A stretch of 64,000 nucleotides of DNA from Gemmobacter lanyuensis (GCF_014652355.1 NZ_BMYQ01000002.1:248001-312000), one strand, 5' to 3'. Positions 20,798 to 29,802 are shown, counted from the stretch's first letter. Numbers and translations are program-made. The notes: generated from the letters alone by a model not told the origin.

Positions 20798-21403
20798 TCA
20801 GGGGCGTGGCGCGTTGTGTTCGGCCAGCTCGCAGACCATGGTTGCCGCGCTTTCAAAGCCGAAGGCATGGCGCAGCAGGCCCAGCCGATCATGCTTGATC
20901 ACCCGAAACCCCAGCCGTTCATAGAGCGCGCGGGCGCGGATATTGGTGTCGATCACCTCAAGGCGGATGGCGTCATGGCCGCGGGCTTCGGCCTCGGCGC
21001 AGAGCATCTCGACCAGCGCGCGACCGATGCCCCGCCCGCGATGGTCGCGCGCCACGCAGATGCCATCGACCAGAAAGCGCTGGTTGTCGACCTCATGGCT
21101 CAGCGCGGCCAGAAGCGCCATGCGCCAGCCCGCGCCGATCAGGCCATAGGTGGCGCGCATGTCCGGCCAGCCACCTTCGGCAAAGGCACCTTTGGCGGTC
21201 TTGAACCCCGCAAGCCCCACAAGTTCGCCCCCGTCGACCGCAGTAATCGCATGGTCCGACCGCATGACGCGCGCCAGATAGGCCATGGCGCGGGGTTCGG
21301 GGCCCATGACGCGGCCCAGCTTGCTGCCGAATGCCTCCCAATAGATGCGGGCGGCGACGGGGCGATGTTCGGGGGCAAGGCCAAGGCGGATTTGCAGGGT
21401 CAT
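20798..21403 (-). CDS. GNAT-family N-acetyltransferase
   Basis: A 201-residue protein with the acetyl-CoA-binding motif A (ICVARDHRGRGIGRALVEML) and motif B (NIRARALYERLGFRVIKHDRLG). The acceptor substrate is unknown. Its start overlaps the stop of the mobA-linked gene by four bases (ATGA), so the order mobA – unknown – GNAT is one operon. Confidence 0.85.
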   Translation of the reverse strand: MTLQIRLGLAPEHRPVAARIYWEAFGSKLGRVMGPEPRAMAYLARVMRSDHAITAVDGGELVGLAGFKTAKGAFAEGGWPDMRATYGLIGAGWRMALLAALSHEVDNQRFLVDGICVARDHRGRGIGRALVEMLCAEAEARGHDAIRLEVIDTNIRARALYERLGFRVIKHDRLGLLRHAFGFESAATMVCELAEHNAPRP

Positions 21404-22242
21404 TGGCAGGCCTCGGACAGGGTGGTGCTATGGCCTGCGCCCAGAATCCAGCCCTCATCGGCCGGGGTGTCGCCGGGGGGCGGGGCCAGCAGCGGGTCAA
21501 GCCGCCCCTCGGCCCCCAGACGCCACAGCGCGCGCGAAAGCAGCGCCACCTGCGCCGCGTCCCGGATGCCACCAAAGGCGGGCAGCTGCCGCGCGACAGC
21601 CGCCGCTAGAAGCGAGGGCCAGACCTCGGCCAAAGTCACCCGCGCCGGTGGCTGAAACGGCCAGACCGAAACGCCGGGCTGCCGCGCCAGACGTGCGATC
21701 ATCGGCAGGCCCATCATCACCTGCGACCCGACGGCCCCGGTGGTGTAGAGCTTCCACACCGGATGGGTGCCGCGCAGATCGCGTTCGACGCGCCGCCGCT
21801 CGGCCAGGCCCAGATCCGCATAGCGCGTGGGCTTGCGCGGTGGCAGGTCGGGCAGGTCAAGCCCGGCGGGGCGGCCCCAGAACAGCGGCCCCAGCCGACG
21901 GTTGATGCCCGCAGCCACGGCAAAGCGGTTGTTGGCATTGGCGGGGCTGTCGGTGATTTCACGTTCGAACCACTGCCAGACGGCGGGCGCCTCTGGCGTG
22001 CCGGTCAGGCGTTCGGCAAAGCCTGTGGGATAGCCGAAGGCGAAATCGCAGCCGACCAGCCAGTCGCCCGTGGCGATCAGGTCCTGTAGTGCAGTTTCGG
22101 CGGCCTGCCGGGTGCGGAAATAGCGGGTTGCCACCGTGCCATCCACGCAGGTGCCAATCCAGATCGCATCGGCGCTGGGGCGGGCGGGGCTGGGCGTGGA
22201 TGCGGCCGACCAGTCGACAATGGCAACATTCAATCGGCGCAT
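21400..22242 (-). CDS. Conserved protein coupled to mobA (DUF429-like, tentative)
   Basis: A 280-residue protein opening MRRLNVAIVDWSAASTPSP and containing DWLVGCDFAFGYPTGFAERL. These acidic motifs at strand ends recall the RNase H-like DUF429 family. Homologues next to mobA in Rhodobacterales are, as I recall, labelled as molybdopterin guanine dinucleotide synthesis proteins, but no catalytic role is shown. It overlaps the end of mobA by 13 bases and the GNAT gene by four. Product assignment is weak; the gene itself is clear. Confidence 0.7.
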   Translation of the reverse strand: MRRLNVAIVDWSAASTPSPARPSADAIWIGTCVDGTVATRYFRTRQAAETALQDLIATGDWLVGCDFAFGYPTGFAERLTGTPEAPAVWQWFEREITDSPANANNRFAVAAGINRRLGPLFWGRPAGLDLPDLPPRKPTRYADLGLAERRRVERDLRGTHPVWKLYTTGAVGSQVMMGLPMIARLARQPGVSVWPFQPPARVTLAEVWPSLLAAAVARQLPAFGGIRDAAQVALLSRALWRLGAEGRLDPLLAPPPGDTPADEGWILGAGHSTTLSEACQ

Positions 22243-22811
22243 CGCAGCAGGGTCTCGGCGCGGGCAAGGTCTGCGGGGGTGTTGAGATTGGTGAAAGGGT
22301 CGGGGTCGCTGGCGGGGAAGGGAGCCTCCACGGCGCCCTGCGCCTCGCAAAAGGCCATGACCCGCGCGCCGCCCGTGGCCAGATAGTCGCGCAACGCCCC
22401 GCGCAGGCCGCGGGGCCAGAGCGCGAAGGTCGGATGCCAGCGCCCGGCGCTGCTCGCCACGGCAAGGCGCCCCTCGCCCGCAAGCCACAGGCGCGGCACC
22501 AGATCGCCGGGGAAGAAGGGCGTATCCACCGCGACCGAGACTACGGCGTCCGCGCCCTCGGCCCAATCCAGCGCCGCCAGCACGCCCGAAAGCGGTCCCT
22601 GAGATTGCGCGTCGGGCAGGATCGGCAGCCCGGTAAAGGCCAGGCGCGTCGCATCCCCATTGGCGGAAATCGCCAACCGTTCCACCTGCGGTTCAAAACG
22701 GTCCTGCACATGCTGCACCATGGGGGTGCCGTTCAAGCCCAGCAGGGCCTTGTCCACGCCCCCCATGCGGCGGCCCGTGCCGCCCGCCAGGATCACCCCG
22801 AATATCCGCAT
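22230..22811 (-). CDS. mobA: Molybdenum cofactor guanylyltransferase
   Basis: A 193-residue nucleotidyltransferase with the signature ILAGGTGRRMGGVDKALL at the N-terminus and VSVAVDTPFFP as the metal-binding region. It attaches GMP to molybdopterin to form the MGD cofactor. The ATG at MRIFGVILAGG was chosen because the preceding in-frame residues have no family match. It is divergent from azlC. Confidence 0.92.
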   Translation of the reverse strand: MRIFGVILAGGTGRRMGGVDKALLGLNGTPMVQHVQDRFEPQVERLAISANGDATRLAFTGLPILPDAQSQGPLSGVLAALDWAEGADAVVSVAVDTPFFPGDLVPRLWLAGEGRLAVASSAGRWHPTFALWPRGLRGALRDYLATGGARVMAFCEAQGAVEAPFPASDPDPFTNLNTPADLARAETLLRCAD

Positions 22812-22882
22812 CCCGACCCCGGTTGCATGTGCCTGATCCAAGCCCTAAGCCTTCACTGCTCAGCCGTAAAGCCGGAACCATC

Positions 22883-23590
22883 ATGCTGTCTCCCTCGGTC
22901 CGATCGACATTCCTGCGCGGGTTGCGCGCCTCATTGCCCTTTACGGCGATGATCGTGCCGTTCGGTGCGCTCTTCGGCATCGTGGCGCGGGCGCATGGGC
23001 TTTCGATCCTCGAGGCAATGGCCTTTTCCATCGTCGTCATCGCTGGCGCGTCGCAGTTCGCGGCGCTGCAACTGATGCAGGAAGGGGCGCCCTTGCTGAT
23101 CGTGATCCTGACGGCCACGGCGGTGAACCTGCGCATGGCGATGTATTCGGTGGCGATGGCGCCGCATCTGGGCCGGGCGCCGTTGTGGCAGCGCGCGCTG
23201 GTGGCCTATGTGCTGATCGACCAGAGCTATCTGCTCGGCGCTGCCGCCTTTGAGCGGGAGCGTGGGTGGTCGCTGGCGGAAAAGCTGGGCTATTACTTCG
23301 GCTCGGTCGTGCTGCTCTGTGGGCTGTGGTATCTGGCGACATGGGTCGGGGCGGCCTTCGGGGCGCTGCTGCCGCAGGGGCTTGCGATCGATTTCATCGT
23401 GCCGGTGACCTTCCTTGCGATGATTTCGCCGATGCTTCTGACCCGTGCCCAGATGGCGGCGGCGCTGGTGTCGATCGGCCTGTCACTTGCGTTGTGGTGG
23501 ATGCCCTACTCCTCGGGGCTGCTGGTGGCGGCGCTTTGTGCCATGGCGACAGGGGCTGCCGTCGAAACCTGGGAGGGCCGCAATGCCTGA
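22883..23590 (+). CDS. azlC: AzlC-family branched-chain amino acid exporter, large subunit
   Basis: A 235-residue polytopic protein with the AzlC features LPFTAMIVPFGALFGIVA, IVVIAGASQFAALQLM and TAVNLRMAMYSVAMAPHL. With AzlD it should export branched-chain or related amino acids across the inner membrane. The start is ATG 22883; an in-frame TTG at 22823 is unlikely. It overlaps azlD by eight bases. Confidence 0.9.
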   Translation: MLSPSVRSTFLRGLRASLPFTAMIVPFGALFGIVARAHGLSILEAMAFSIVVIAGASQFAALQLMQEGAPLLIVILTATAVNLRMAMYSVAMAPHLGRAPLWQRALVAYVLIDQSYLLGAAAFERERGWSLAEKLGYYFGSVVLLCGLWYLATWVGAAFGALLPQGLAIDFIVPVTFLAMISPMLLTRAQMAAALVSIGLSLALWWMPYSSGLLVAALCAMATGAAVETWEGRNA

Positions 23591-23921
23591 GATGATCGCC
23601 GACAAGTGGCAGCTTTGGACCGTGATCCTTGGGCTGGGCCTGACGACCTTCGTGCTGCGCTTTTCGTTTCTGGGGCTTATCGGCAACCGGCAATTGCCGC
23701 CGCTGGTGCTGCGGCTTCTGCGCTACACGCCGATGGCGGTCATTCCGGGGCTGGTGGCCCCGGCGGCGGTCTGGCCTGCGGCAACGGGGGGCGAAACCGA
23801 CCCGGCCCGTCTCTGCGCTGCGCTGGCGACCGTGGCGGCGGGGCTTTTGTGGCGCAATACCCTGGCCGCCGTGGCGGTCGGGGTGGTCACGCTTGTGGCG
23901 GGATTGCAGATCTTCGGCTGA
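23583..23921 (+). CDS. azlD: AzlD-family branched-chain amino acid exporter, small subunit
   Basis: A 112-residue membrane protein with about three helices and the AzlD pattern TTFVLRFSFLGLIG … LLRYTPMAVIPGLVAPA … AGLLWRNTLAAVAVGV. It is the partner of the preceding AzlC, with overlapping reading frames. It is convergent with the lipoprotein gene at 23954. Confidence 0.88.
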   Translation: MPEMIADKWQLWTVILGLGLTTFVLRFSFLGLIGNRQLPPLVLRLLRYTPMAVIPGLVAPAAVWPAATGGETDPARLCAALATVAAGLLWRNTLAAVAVGVVTLVAGLQIFG

Positions 23922-23953
23922 GCGCCCCGAAACCGGGCGCCCAGCCGATCTGA

Positions 23954-24571
23954 TCAGTCGTGCAGGCGCGGATCGCCCGCCTGCAGCAGCAGGATGCCGT
24001 GATTGTCGTCGGCATCATCATCGGTGATGGTGCGTTCGGTCACGCCCGGCAGTTCCGCAAAGGCCTTCATCAGCTTTTTCGGGAACATGGTCTGCGGCAG
24101 GGTTTCGAACCCCGGAACCCCGGCCAGAATCTCGGTGATCGAATCAGTGCAATGGGCCTTGGCCACGGCACCGTGCGCCATGGCGCGCTGCATCACCAGC
24201 TCGGCCACCTCGGGCGGGACGACCTTGGTCTGTTCCACCACGTAGTAGGTTTCGCGGGCATGATAGTCGATGTAGAAATTGACCATCTTGTCGGTGATGC
24301 CGAAATGCACGTCATTGCGTTCGGCCAGACGCGGCAGGGTCCAGCTGCCCGCCGGATCGAACATGATCCGCTGCGAGCCGTTGATCATCAGCCCCGAATG
24401 CGCCCCAGCCCCGTTCGAGGTGCTGACCACCGTGAACAGCGTGATGGCGGGCGGGCCGTCATGCACGTAGCGGGCCTTCGCGACGGCCTCGTCCGGGGCC
24501 CATGTCGGTTCGGCCGCACCACAGGCGGCCAGCGCCGCGACCAGCGCGAGCGACAGGAAATGGCGGCGCAT
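23954..24571 (-). CDS. Lipoprotein, possibly a permuted NlpC/P60-like hydrolase
   Basis: A 205-residue protein with a lipoprotein signal (MRRHFLSLALVAALAAC, Cys17). The mature part has His58 in NGAGAHSGLMING and Cys141 in KAHCTDSITEIL. A histidine strand followed later by a helix-starting cysteine is the order seen in circularly permuted NlpC/P60 enzymes (YiiX/YaeF group). That fold is my inference only. It follows the cytochrome oxidase subunit gene by 29 bases. Confidence 0.6.
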   Translation of the reverse strand: MRRHFLSLALVAALAACGAAEPTWAPDEAVAKARYVHDGPPAITLFTVVSTSNGAGAHSGLMINGSQRIMFDPAGSWTLPRLAERNDVHFGITDKMVNFYIDYHARETYYVVEQTKVVPPEVAELVMQRAMAHGAVAKAHCTDSITEILAGVPGFETLPQTMFPKKLMKAFAELPGVTERTITDDDADDNHGILLLQAGDPRLHD

Positions 24572-24600
24572 GCTGCGCTCCTATGCAGGGGCGGTCAGGC

Positions 24601-24735
24601 TCAGGCGTTGGCCAGCGCGAGGAAGATCAGCACGCCGATCGAAATAGCGGCGCCCCAGGTGACCATTTTCACGAAACCGGCAAAGGTTTTCTCTTGGTTG
24701 CGGATGTCCATGCTGCCGATCTTGTGCTCGCCCAT
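24601..24735 (-). CDS. aa3-type cytochrome c oxidase subunit IV (44 residues)
   Basis: A very short gene of 45 codons whose product begins [20 protein letters not shown], has one transmembrane helix (about 28-42) and ends LFLALANA-like ([10 protein letters not shown] region). This matches the single-helix subunit IV of the alphaproteobacterial aa3 oxidase, a non-catalytic inner-membrane subunit. The ATG is preceded by GGGAGAC. The main oxidase genes are not in this window. Confidence 0.88.
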   Translation of the reverse strand: MGEHKIGSMDIRNQEKTFAGFVKMVTWGAAISIGVLIFLALANA

Positions 24736-24793
24736 GATGCGTCTCCCGTTGATGCGCGTTTGCAATGCCTGTTAGCCGATTCACCGGCCTCTG

Positions 24794-25291
24794 TCACGCC
24801 CCAGTGACGGGCGGCGGCGTTTCGGGGGGCGGCGGCGCGTCCCAGTCCTTCGCGAGGCGAAAGCCGATGCGGCGGGCGGGTTCCTCGGGTTCGGCGCGCG
24901 GCACGGCGCGCAGCAACACGTTCAGCTGCGTGACATGCTGCACCAGCTGGGTTTTCACCCCATCCTCATCCCGGCCGTAAAAGGTGATCAGATCGGGGTC
25001 GAAATAGCCCAGACCTTCGATCCGCAAGACCCCGGCATCGCCCCCGGCAAAGCCCATGGCGACCTCATCCTCGGCCTCAAGCTGGGATTCGAAGTTGCGG
25101 ATATAGAGGATCAGCCGCTCATAGGCCCATTGCGCCTCGGACTTTTCCTCGATGGGCTGGCGGCTTAGGGCCGCGGGCAGCGGTTCCTGTTCGGCGGTCG
25201 GCATGGCGGTCGGATCGGCATGCACCACCCCGGCGCAGGGCAGGGCGGTGGCTTCATGCAATTCTGCGCTGGTGCGGATTTCGTCGGTCAT
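24794..25291 (-). CDS. DUF6173-like protein of unknown function
   Basis: A 165-residue soluble protein starting MTDEIRTSAELHEAT. A conserved-looking core covers EAQWAYERLILYIRNFESQL, GFAGGDAGVLRIEGLGYFDPDLITFYGRD and TQLVQHVTQLNVLL. The family assignment is from memory and not firm. ATG 25291 overlaps the stop of the MBL-fold gene (ATGA) and has GGAGAGGG before it, so it was preferred to an in-frame ATG at 25309. Confidence 0.65.
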   Translation of the reverse strand: MTDEIRTSAELHEATALPCAGVVHADPTAMPTAEQEPLPAALSRQPIEEKSEAQWAYERLILYIRNFESQLEAEDEVAMGFAGGDAGVLRIEGLGYFDPDLITFYGRDEDGVKTQLVQHVTQLNVLLRAVPRAEPEEPARRIGFRLAKDWDAPPPPETPPPVTGA

Positions 25292-26307
25292 GCCCTCTCC
25301 CATAGCCAAAGTCCCTGCGGGCTGAGGGAACGCCGCGCCTCGCCCCGATGCAAGAGATAGTTGAGATGGGCGACCGCCTCGACCAGTGCAAGGCCATAGG
25401 AGCCGCCGTCAATCTCGCGCTTGAACAGCACGGGAAAGCAGCCCGCCGCGGTTTGTGGCTGCGACAGGTGTTCGCGCAGCCGGTCCAGCGCCGAAAGGTG
25501 GTTTTCCATCATCTGCCGCAGGCGCAGCGGCAGGCCCGTGAAGGGCAGCTTGTGCCCCGGCAGGACAAGGTGCCGCTCTTCGGCGCAGGTGGCAAACCGC
25601 GCGCAGGAGGCAAGCCAGTCCGCCAGAGGGTCAGCCAGTGGTTCGGTCGCATAGACCCCGATATTGGCCGAGATCGAGGGCAGCAGCTGATCCCCGCCCA
25701 GCACCAGATCGTCCGACAGGCTCCAGAACGTCGCGTGTTCGGGGGCATGGCCGTCGCCCATGCGAACCAGCCAGTCACGCCCGCCCATCCGTAGCGTCGC
25801 CCCATCGGTCAGTCGCGTAAAGCCGAGCGGCAGCGGATGTACCACATCGCAAAAGTTGAAGGGCCGTTCCGCCGCTCGCTGCGCCAGCAGGCCCGGCTCC
25901 ATCCCCGCGCCCTGCCAGAAGGCGATCTGTTCGGCGCTGGCCTGCGGCTGTTCATCCAGTGTCAGCATCCGGGCATAGATCCACCCGGTGCGCGGCATCA
26001 GGAGCTCGGCCCCGCGGGCCTGAAACCAGCCTGCCAGCCCAATGTGATCGGGGTGATGATGCGTGACCAACACCCGCCGCAGGGGCCGCCCGGCCAGCGG
26101 GCCTGCCAGCCAATCTTCCCAGATCGCGCGGCTCTTGTGGCTGTTCAGGCCGGTGTCGATCACCGTCCAGCCATCGTCATCGGCCAGCGCATAGAGGTTC
26201 ACATGATCCAGCGCCATCGGCAGCGGCATCCGCAGCCAAAGGATGCCGGGCGCAATTTCGGACCACGCGCCGGGGGCGGGCGCGTCCTGCGGGTAGCGGA
26301 TGGTCAC
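25288..26307 (-). CDS. MBL-fold metallo-hydrolase
   Basis: A 339-residue metallo-beta-lactamase-fold protein with the metal site THHHPDHIGLAG, a third ligand region GDGHAPEHATFW and the bridging Asp in LGGDQLLPSIS. A C-terminal extension of about 100 residues (LRQMMENHLSALDRLREHL…) is helical. It overlaps the acyl-CoA dehydrogenase gene by ATGA and the next gene by four bases, which suggests a thioester or acyl-CoA hydrolase role in the same pathway; this is inference. Confidence 0.85.
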   Translation of the reverse strand: MTIRYPQDAPAPGAWSEIAPGILWLRMPLPMALDHVNLYALADDDGWTVIDTGLNSHKSRAIWEDWLAGPLAGRPLRRVLVTHHHPDHIGLAGWFQARGAELLMPRTGWIYARMLTLDEQPQASAEQIAFWQGAGMEPGLLAQRAAERPFNFCDVVHPLPLGFTRLTDGATLRMGGRDWLVRMGDGHAPEHATFWSLSDDLVLGGDQLLPSISANIGVYATEPLADPLADWLASCARFATCAEERHLVLPGHKLPFTGLPLRLRQMMENHLSALDRLREHLSQPQTAAGCFPVLFKREIDGGSYGLALVEAVAHLNYLLHRGEARRSLSPQGLWLWERA

Positions 26308-28004
26308 GAGGCCAGTGCCTCGGGCGTCAGGGCGTAAAGATCGGCGGCGCCTTCGCGCAGCTGCGCCAGCAGGGCGGCATGTTCCGGCAGCAGGCGGCGG
26401 ATCGCGATGCGCGCCAGCGGCAGGCGTGCGGCATCGGCCAGCGCGGCCTTCAGGTGGTAATGCCCGCCCAGCACCCGTGCAAAGGCCCGCAGATAGGCCA
26501 CCGCCCCGGCGTTCCGGTCATCGGCCGATTGTGCGACCAGCCATTCCGTCGCCTCGCGCAGCGCTTCGGCCGCGGCCCAGACATCGCCCGCCAGATCGGG
26601 CAGATTGGCGCGGCTGTTGCGGGCGTGATCCTCGATTTCCTGCAGCAGGCGATAGGCGGCCTCGCCGCCGTCCATCATCTTGCGGCCCACCAGATCCATC
26701 GCCTGAATGCCGTTAGTGCCTTCATAGATCGAGGTCACGCGGACATCGCGGCTGAATTGCGCGGCGCCGGTTTCCTCGATGAAGCCCATGCCGCCATGCA
26801 CCTGCACGCCCAGATGGGCGACCTCATGGCCGATGTCGGTGCCAAAGGCCTTGGCGATGGGCGTCAGCAGCGCGGCGCGGGCCTGCCAATCGGTGCTGCC
26901 GGTCGCGCGGGCCATGTCGATCGCCACGGCACAGGCCAGCGCAATGGCGCGGGCGCTGAAGGTTTCGGCCTTCATCACCCCCAACATCCGCCGCACATCC
27001 GCATGGTCGATGATCGATGTGGCGCCCAGCGGGGTCTTGCCCTGCTTGCGGTCCTGCGCATAGGCCAGCGCCTGCTGCAGCGCAGCTTCCGCCACCGAGA
27101 CGCCCTGCACCCCCACGCCAAGCCGGGCGTTGTTCATCATGGTGAACATCGCGGCCATGCCCTTGTGTTCCTCACCGATCAGCCAGCCCTTCGCCCCGTC
27201 GAACTGCATCACTGCGGTGGGCGAGCCGTGTAGGCCCATCTTGTGCTCCAGGCTGACGACGCTCAGGCTGTTGCGGGCGCCGAGGCTGCCATCGGGGTTG
27301 GGCAGGAACTTCGGCACCATGAACAGGCTGATGCCCCGCGTGCCGGGGGCCGCATCGGGCAGCCGCGCCAGCACAAGGTGGCAGATGTTTTCGGCGAAAT
27401 CATTGTCGCCCCAGCTGATGTAGATCTTTTGCCCCGACACGGCATAGGTGCCATCGCCATTGGGTTCGGCCCGGCTGCGCAGCGCGCCGACATCGCTGCC
27501 CGCCTGGGGTTCGGTCAGGTTCATCGTACCGGTCCATTCGCCCGAAATCAGCCGCGGGATATAGAGCGCCTGAATCTCGGGGCTGGCGTGATGTTCCAGC
27601 GCCTCGATCTGGCCCTGCGTCAGCAGCGGGTTGAGCTGCAGTGCAAGGCAGGCCGACCCCATCATTTCATTCACCGCGGTGGTGACGGCCATGGGCAGGC
27701 CCATCCCGCCATGTTCGGGGTTGGCCGAAATCCCTACCCAGCCGCCTTCGGCAATGGCGCGGAACCCCTCGGCAAAGCCGGGCGAGGTGCGGACGACCCC
27801 GTTTTCCAGCCGCGCGGGAAATTTGTCGCCCGCACGGTTCAGCGGCGCCAGCACGGTTTCCGACAGCTTGCCTGCCTCGGACAGAATCGCCTCGACCGTG
27901 TCGGGCGTGGCTTCGGCGAAAAGCGCGGTCTCGGCCACCTGCTGCAGCCCCACGATCTGATCCAGAACGAAGCGGAATTCGGAAACCGGGGCGCGGTAGG
28001 GCAT
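26304..28004 (-). CDS. Acyl-CoA dehydrogenase (long, DmdC-like type)
   Basis: A 566-residue flavoprotein. The middle-domain motif MNLTEPQAGSDVG precedes GQKIYISWGDND, and the C-terminal FAD motif GGMGFIEETGAAQFSRDVRV is followed by SIYEGTNGIQAMDLVGRK. The length and the extra N- and C-terminal segments match the family that includes 3-methylmercaptopropionyl-CoA dehydrogenase (DmdC), but other acyl substrates are possible. It is first in an operon with the MBL hydrolase and is divergent from the threonylcarbamoyl-AMP synthase gene. Confidence 0.88.
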   Translation of the reverse strand: MPYRAPVSEFRFVLDQIVGLQQVAETALFAEATPDTVEAILSEAGKLSETVLAPLNRAGDKFPARLENGVVRTSPGFAEGFRAIAEGGWVGISANPEHGGMGLPMAVTTAVNEMMGSACLALQLNPLLTQGQIEALEHHASPEIQALYIPRLISGEWTGTMNLTEPQAGSDVGALRSRAEPNGDGTYAVSGQKIYISWGDNDFAENICHLVLARLPDAAPGTRGISLFMVPKFLPNPDGSLGARNSLSVVSLEHKMGLHGSPTAVMQFDGAKGWLIGEEHKGMAAMFTMMNNARLGVGVQGVSVAEAALQQALAYAQDRKQGKTPLGATSIIDHADVRRMLGVMKAETFSARAIALACAVAIDMARATGSTDWQARAALLTPIAKAFGTDIGHEVAHLGVQVHGGMGFIEETGAAQFSRDVRVTSIYEGTNGIQAMDLVGRKMMDGGEAAYRLLQEIEDHARNSRANLPDLAGDVWAAAEALREATEWLVAQSADDRNAGAVAYLRAFARVLGGHYHLKAALADAARLPLARIAIRRLLPEHAALLAQLREGAADLYALTPEALAS

Positions 28005-28121
28005 CTATCCTCCTTGCCGCGCTTGGCATTTCTTGGGCGCGGGCGTAATCAGGGTCACTGTGTCAGCGGCAAGACTAACGCAAGGTCAAACCGCCTCAAG
28101 TTCAACGCTGCGTCACGACCG

Positions 28122-29069
28122 ATGGAAACCCGCCTGATCACCGCCACGCCCGAGGGAATCGCCGAGGCTGCCGCCATTTTGCGCGCGGGCGGCCTTGTCG
28201 CCATGCCAACCGAGACGGTCTATGGCCTTGCGGGGGATGCGCGCGATGGCCGGTCGGTTGCGCGGATCTATGCGGCGAAGAACCGCCCTTCGTTCAACCC
28301 GCTGATCGTGCATCTGCCGGATGTCGAATCGGTGTCGCGCTATGCCCATCTGACGCCCGAGGCGGAACGGCTGGCCGCCGCCTTCTGGCCCGGCCCGCTG
28401 ACCATGGTCCTGCCCCTGCGCGACGGCGCGGGGCTGTCGCCCTTGGTGACGGCGGGTCTGACGACCGTGGCGATCCGGGTTCCGGCGCATCCGGTGGCAC
28501 GGGCGCTGCTGCGCGCGGCGGACCTGCCGCTTGCCGCGCCGTCGGCCAACCCCTCGGGTCGGGTGTCGCCCACGCGGGCGGCGCATGTCATGGCCGGGCT
28601 GTCGGGCCGGATCGAGGCGGTGCTGGACGGTGGCGCCTGTGCCGTGGGGGTGGAAAGCACCATTCTGGCGCTGGATGGCCCTGCCGCCCTGCTGCGCCCC
28701 GGCGGGGTCTCGGTCGAAGAGATCGAGGCCGTTCTGGGCCACTCCCTGCTGATGCCGGGGGATCCGACCACGCCCAAGGCGCCGGGGCAGCTTGCATCAC
28801 ATTACGCACCCGAGGCGCGGGTCCGTCTGAACGCGACCGCCGCCGCGCCGGGGGAGGTGCTGGTGGGCTTTGGCGCTGTGCGGGGGCAGATTTCCTTGTC
28901 AGATCAAGGTGATCTGATCGAAGCCGCCGCCAATCTGTTTCATATCCTGCGTGAGGCTGACAGCCTTGCCGGCCCGCTGGGCGCCATCGCCTTTGCCCCG
29001 GTGCCCGAAAGCGGGCTGGGCCGCGCGATCAATGATCGTCTGCGTCGCGCGGCGGCACCGCGCCCCTGA
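28122..29069 (+). CDS. L-threonylcarbamoyladenylate synthase (Sua5 type)
   Basis: A 315-residue protein with a YrdC domain ([56 protein letters not shown]) and a C-terminal Sua5 domain ([14 protein letters not shown] onward). It makes threonylcarbamoyl-AMP for the t6A modification of tRNAs that read ANN codons. The ATG gives the family length. Its last 41 bases overlap the convergent yidD gene. Confidence 0.93.
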   Translation: METRLITATPEGIAEAAAILRAGGLVAMPTETVYGLAGDARDGRSVARIYAAKNRPSFNPLIVHLPDVESVSRYAHLTPEAERLAAAFWPGPLTMVLPLRDGAGLSPLVTAGLTTVAIRVPAHPVARALLRAADLPLAAPSANPSGRVSPTRAAHVMAGLSGRIEAVLDGGACAVGVESTILALDGPAALLRPGGVSVEEIEAVLGHSLLMPGDPTTPKAPGQLASHYAPEARVRLNATAAAPGEVLVGFGAVRGQISLSDQGDLIEAAANLFHILREADSLAGPLGAIAFAPVPESGLGRAINDRLRRAAAPRP

Positions 29070-29316
29070 GACAATCCGCATCATGCCCCGGATCGGCGCC
29101 GGGAACCGGATCATAGCCTGATCCGCCCCAGGGGTGGCAGCGGCAGATGCGATGCACCATCAGATAGCCGCCCTTCACCCCGCCGTGGCGGTGCAGCGCG
29201 TCAAGCGCATAGGCCGAACAGGTGGGCTGAAACCGGCAGCCATGCCCAACCCAGGCCGACAAAAACAGCCGATAGGCGCGGACGGGCAGGGCGATGACAT
29301 GGGCCAGCGGGGTCAT
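29029..29316 (-). CDS. yidD: Membrane protein insertion efficiency factor YidD
   Basis: A 95-residue protein with the YidD core [22 protein letters not shown] followed by [18 protein letters not shown], including the conserved cysteines, and an amphipathic N-terminal helix ([18 protein letters not shown]). It helps YidC-dependent membrane insertion. An alternative ATG at 29352, directly behind the rnpA stop, would add 12 residues. The 3' end lies inside the convergent gene. Confidence 0.9.
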   Translation of the reverse strand: MTPLAHVIALPVRAYRLFLSAWVGHGCRFQPTCSAYALDALHRHGGVKGGYLMVHRICRCHPWGGSGYDPVPGADPGHDADCLRGAVPPRDADDH

Positions 29317-29352
29317 GCGGGGTTTTCCCGTTGGATGGCCCGACGCAGCCAT

Positions 29353-29802
29353 TCAGGCGGGCTTTCCAGTCGGGGCGCGCGGCGGCCGGGGGGCGTGGAT
29401 CTGGCGCAGGGCGCCTTCCAGATCGGCCTGCAGCAGGGCAAAATCGCGGTCGATGGTCACGCCGGGGCGGCCGACCAGCACATAATCCCAGCCGGGACGC
29501 GCCAGGGTGGGCAGCACCATCCGCACCACCTCGCGCAGGCGGCGCTTGGCGCGATTGCGCGCCACGGCATTGCCAATCTTCTTGGAGCAGGTGAACCCCA
29601 CGCGGATCGCATCTGATCCGTCATCGCGGCGTCGGGCCTGCAACAAAAATCCCCCCGCGCCCTGACGACGGGCCGAGGCGGCGCGCAGGAAATCGGCGCG
29701 CTTGGCAAGAATGGCATAGGCCGGATATGACGAAACCGCCGCAAGGCCATCGGGGCTTGCCGCAAGGTTGCGGTCAGTCTCCGGGGCCAGCGGCGGTGTC
29801 AT
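29353..29802 (-). CDS. rnpA: Ribonuclease P protein component
   Basis: A 149-residue basic protein with the family signature FTCSKKIGNAVARNRAKRRLREVVR. It is the protein cofactor of the tRNA 5'-processing ribozyme. The N-terminal ~35 residues before LAKRADFLRAASARRQ are not conserved, so a shorter start is possible. It lies in the usual order rpmH-rnpA-yidD. Confidence 0.92.
   Translation of the reverse strand: MTPPLAPETDRNLAASPDGLAAVSSYPAYAILAKRADFLRAASARRQGAGGFLLQARRRDDGSDAIRVGFTCSKKIGNAVARNRAKRRLREVVRMVLPTLARPGWDYVLVGRPGVTIDRDFALLQADLEGALRQIHAPRPPRAPTGKPA

Noticed and set aside
23922-23953. Terminator between azlD and the lipoprotein gene
   Set aside because: A short GCGCCCC/GGGCGC hairpin is present but lacks a T run on either strand.
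25288-26307. MBL-fold hydrolase as the missing PhnP
   Set aside because: It is 12 kb from the phn genes, coupled to an acyl-CoA dehydrogenase, and longer than PhnP with a helical C-terminal extension.
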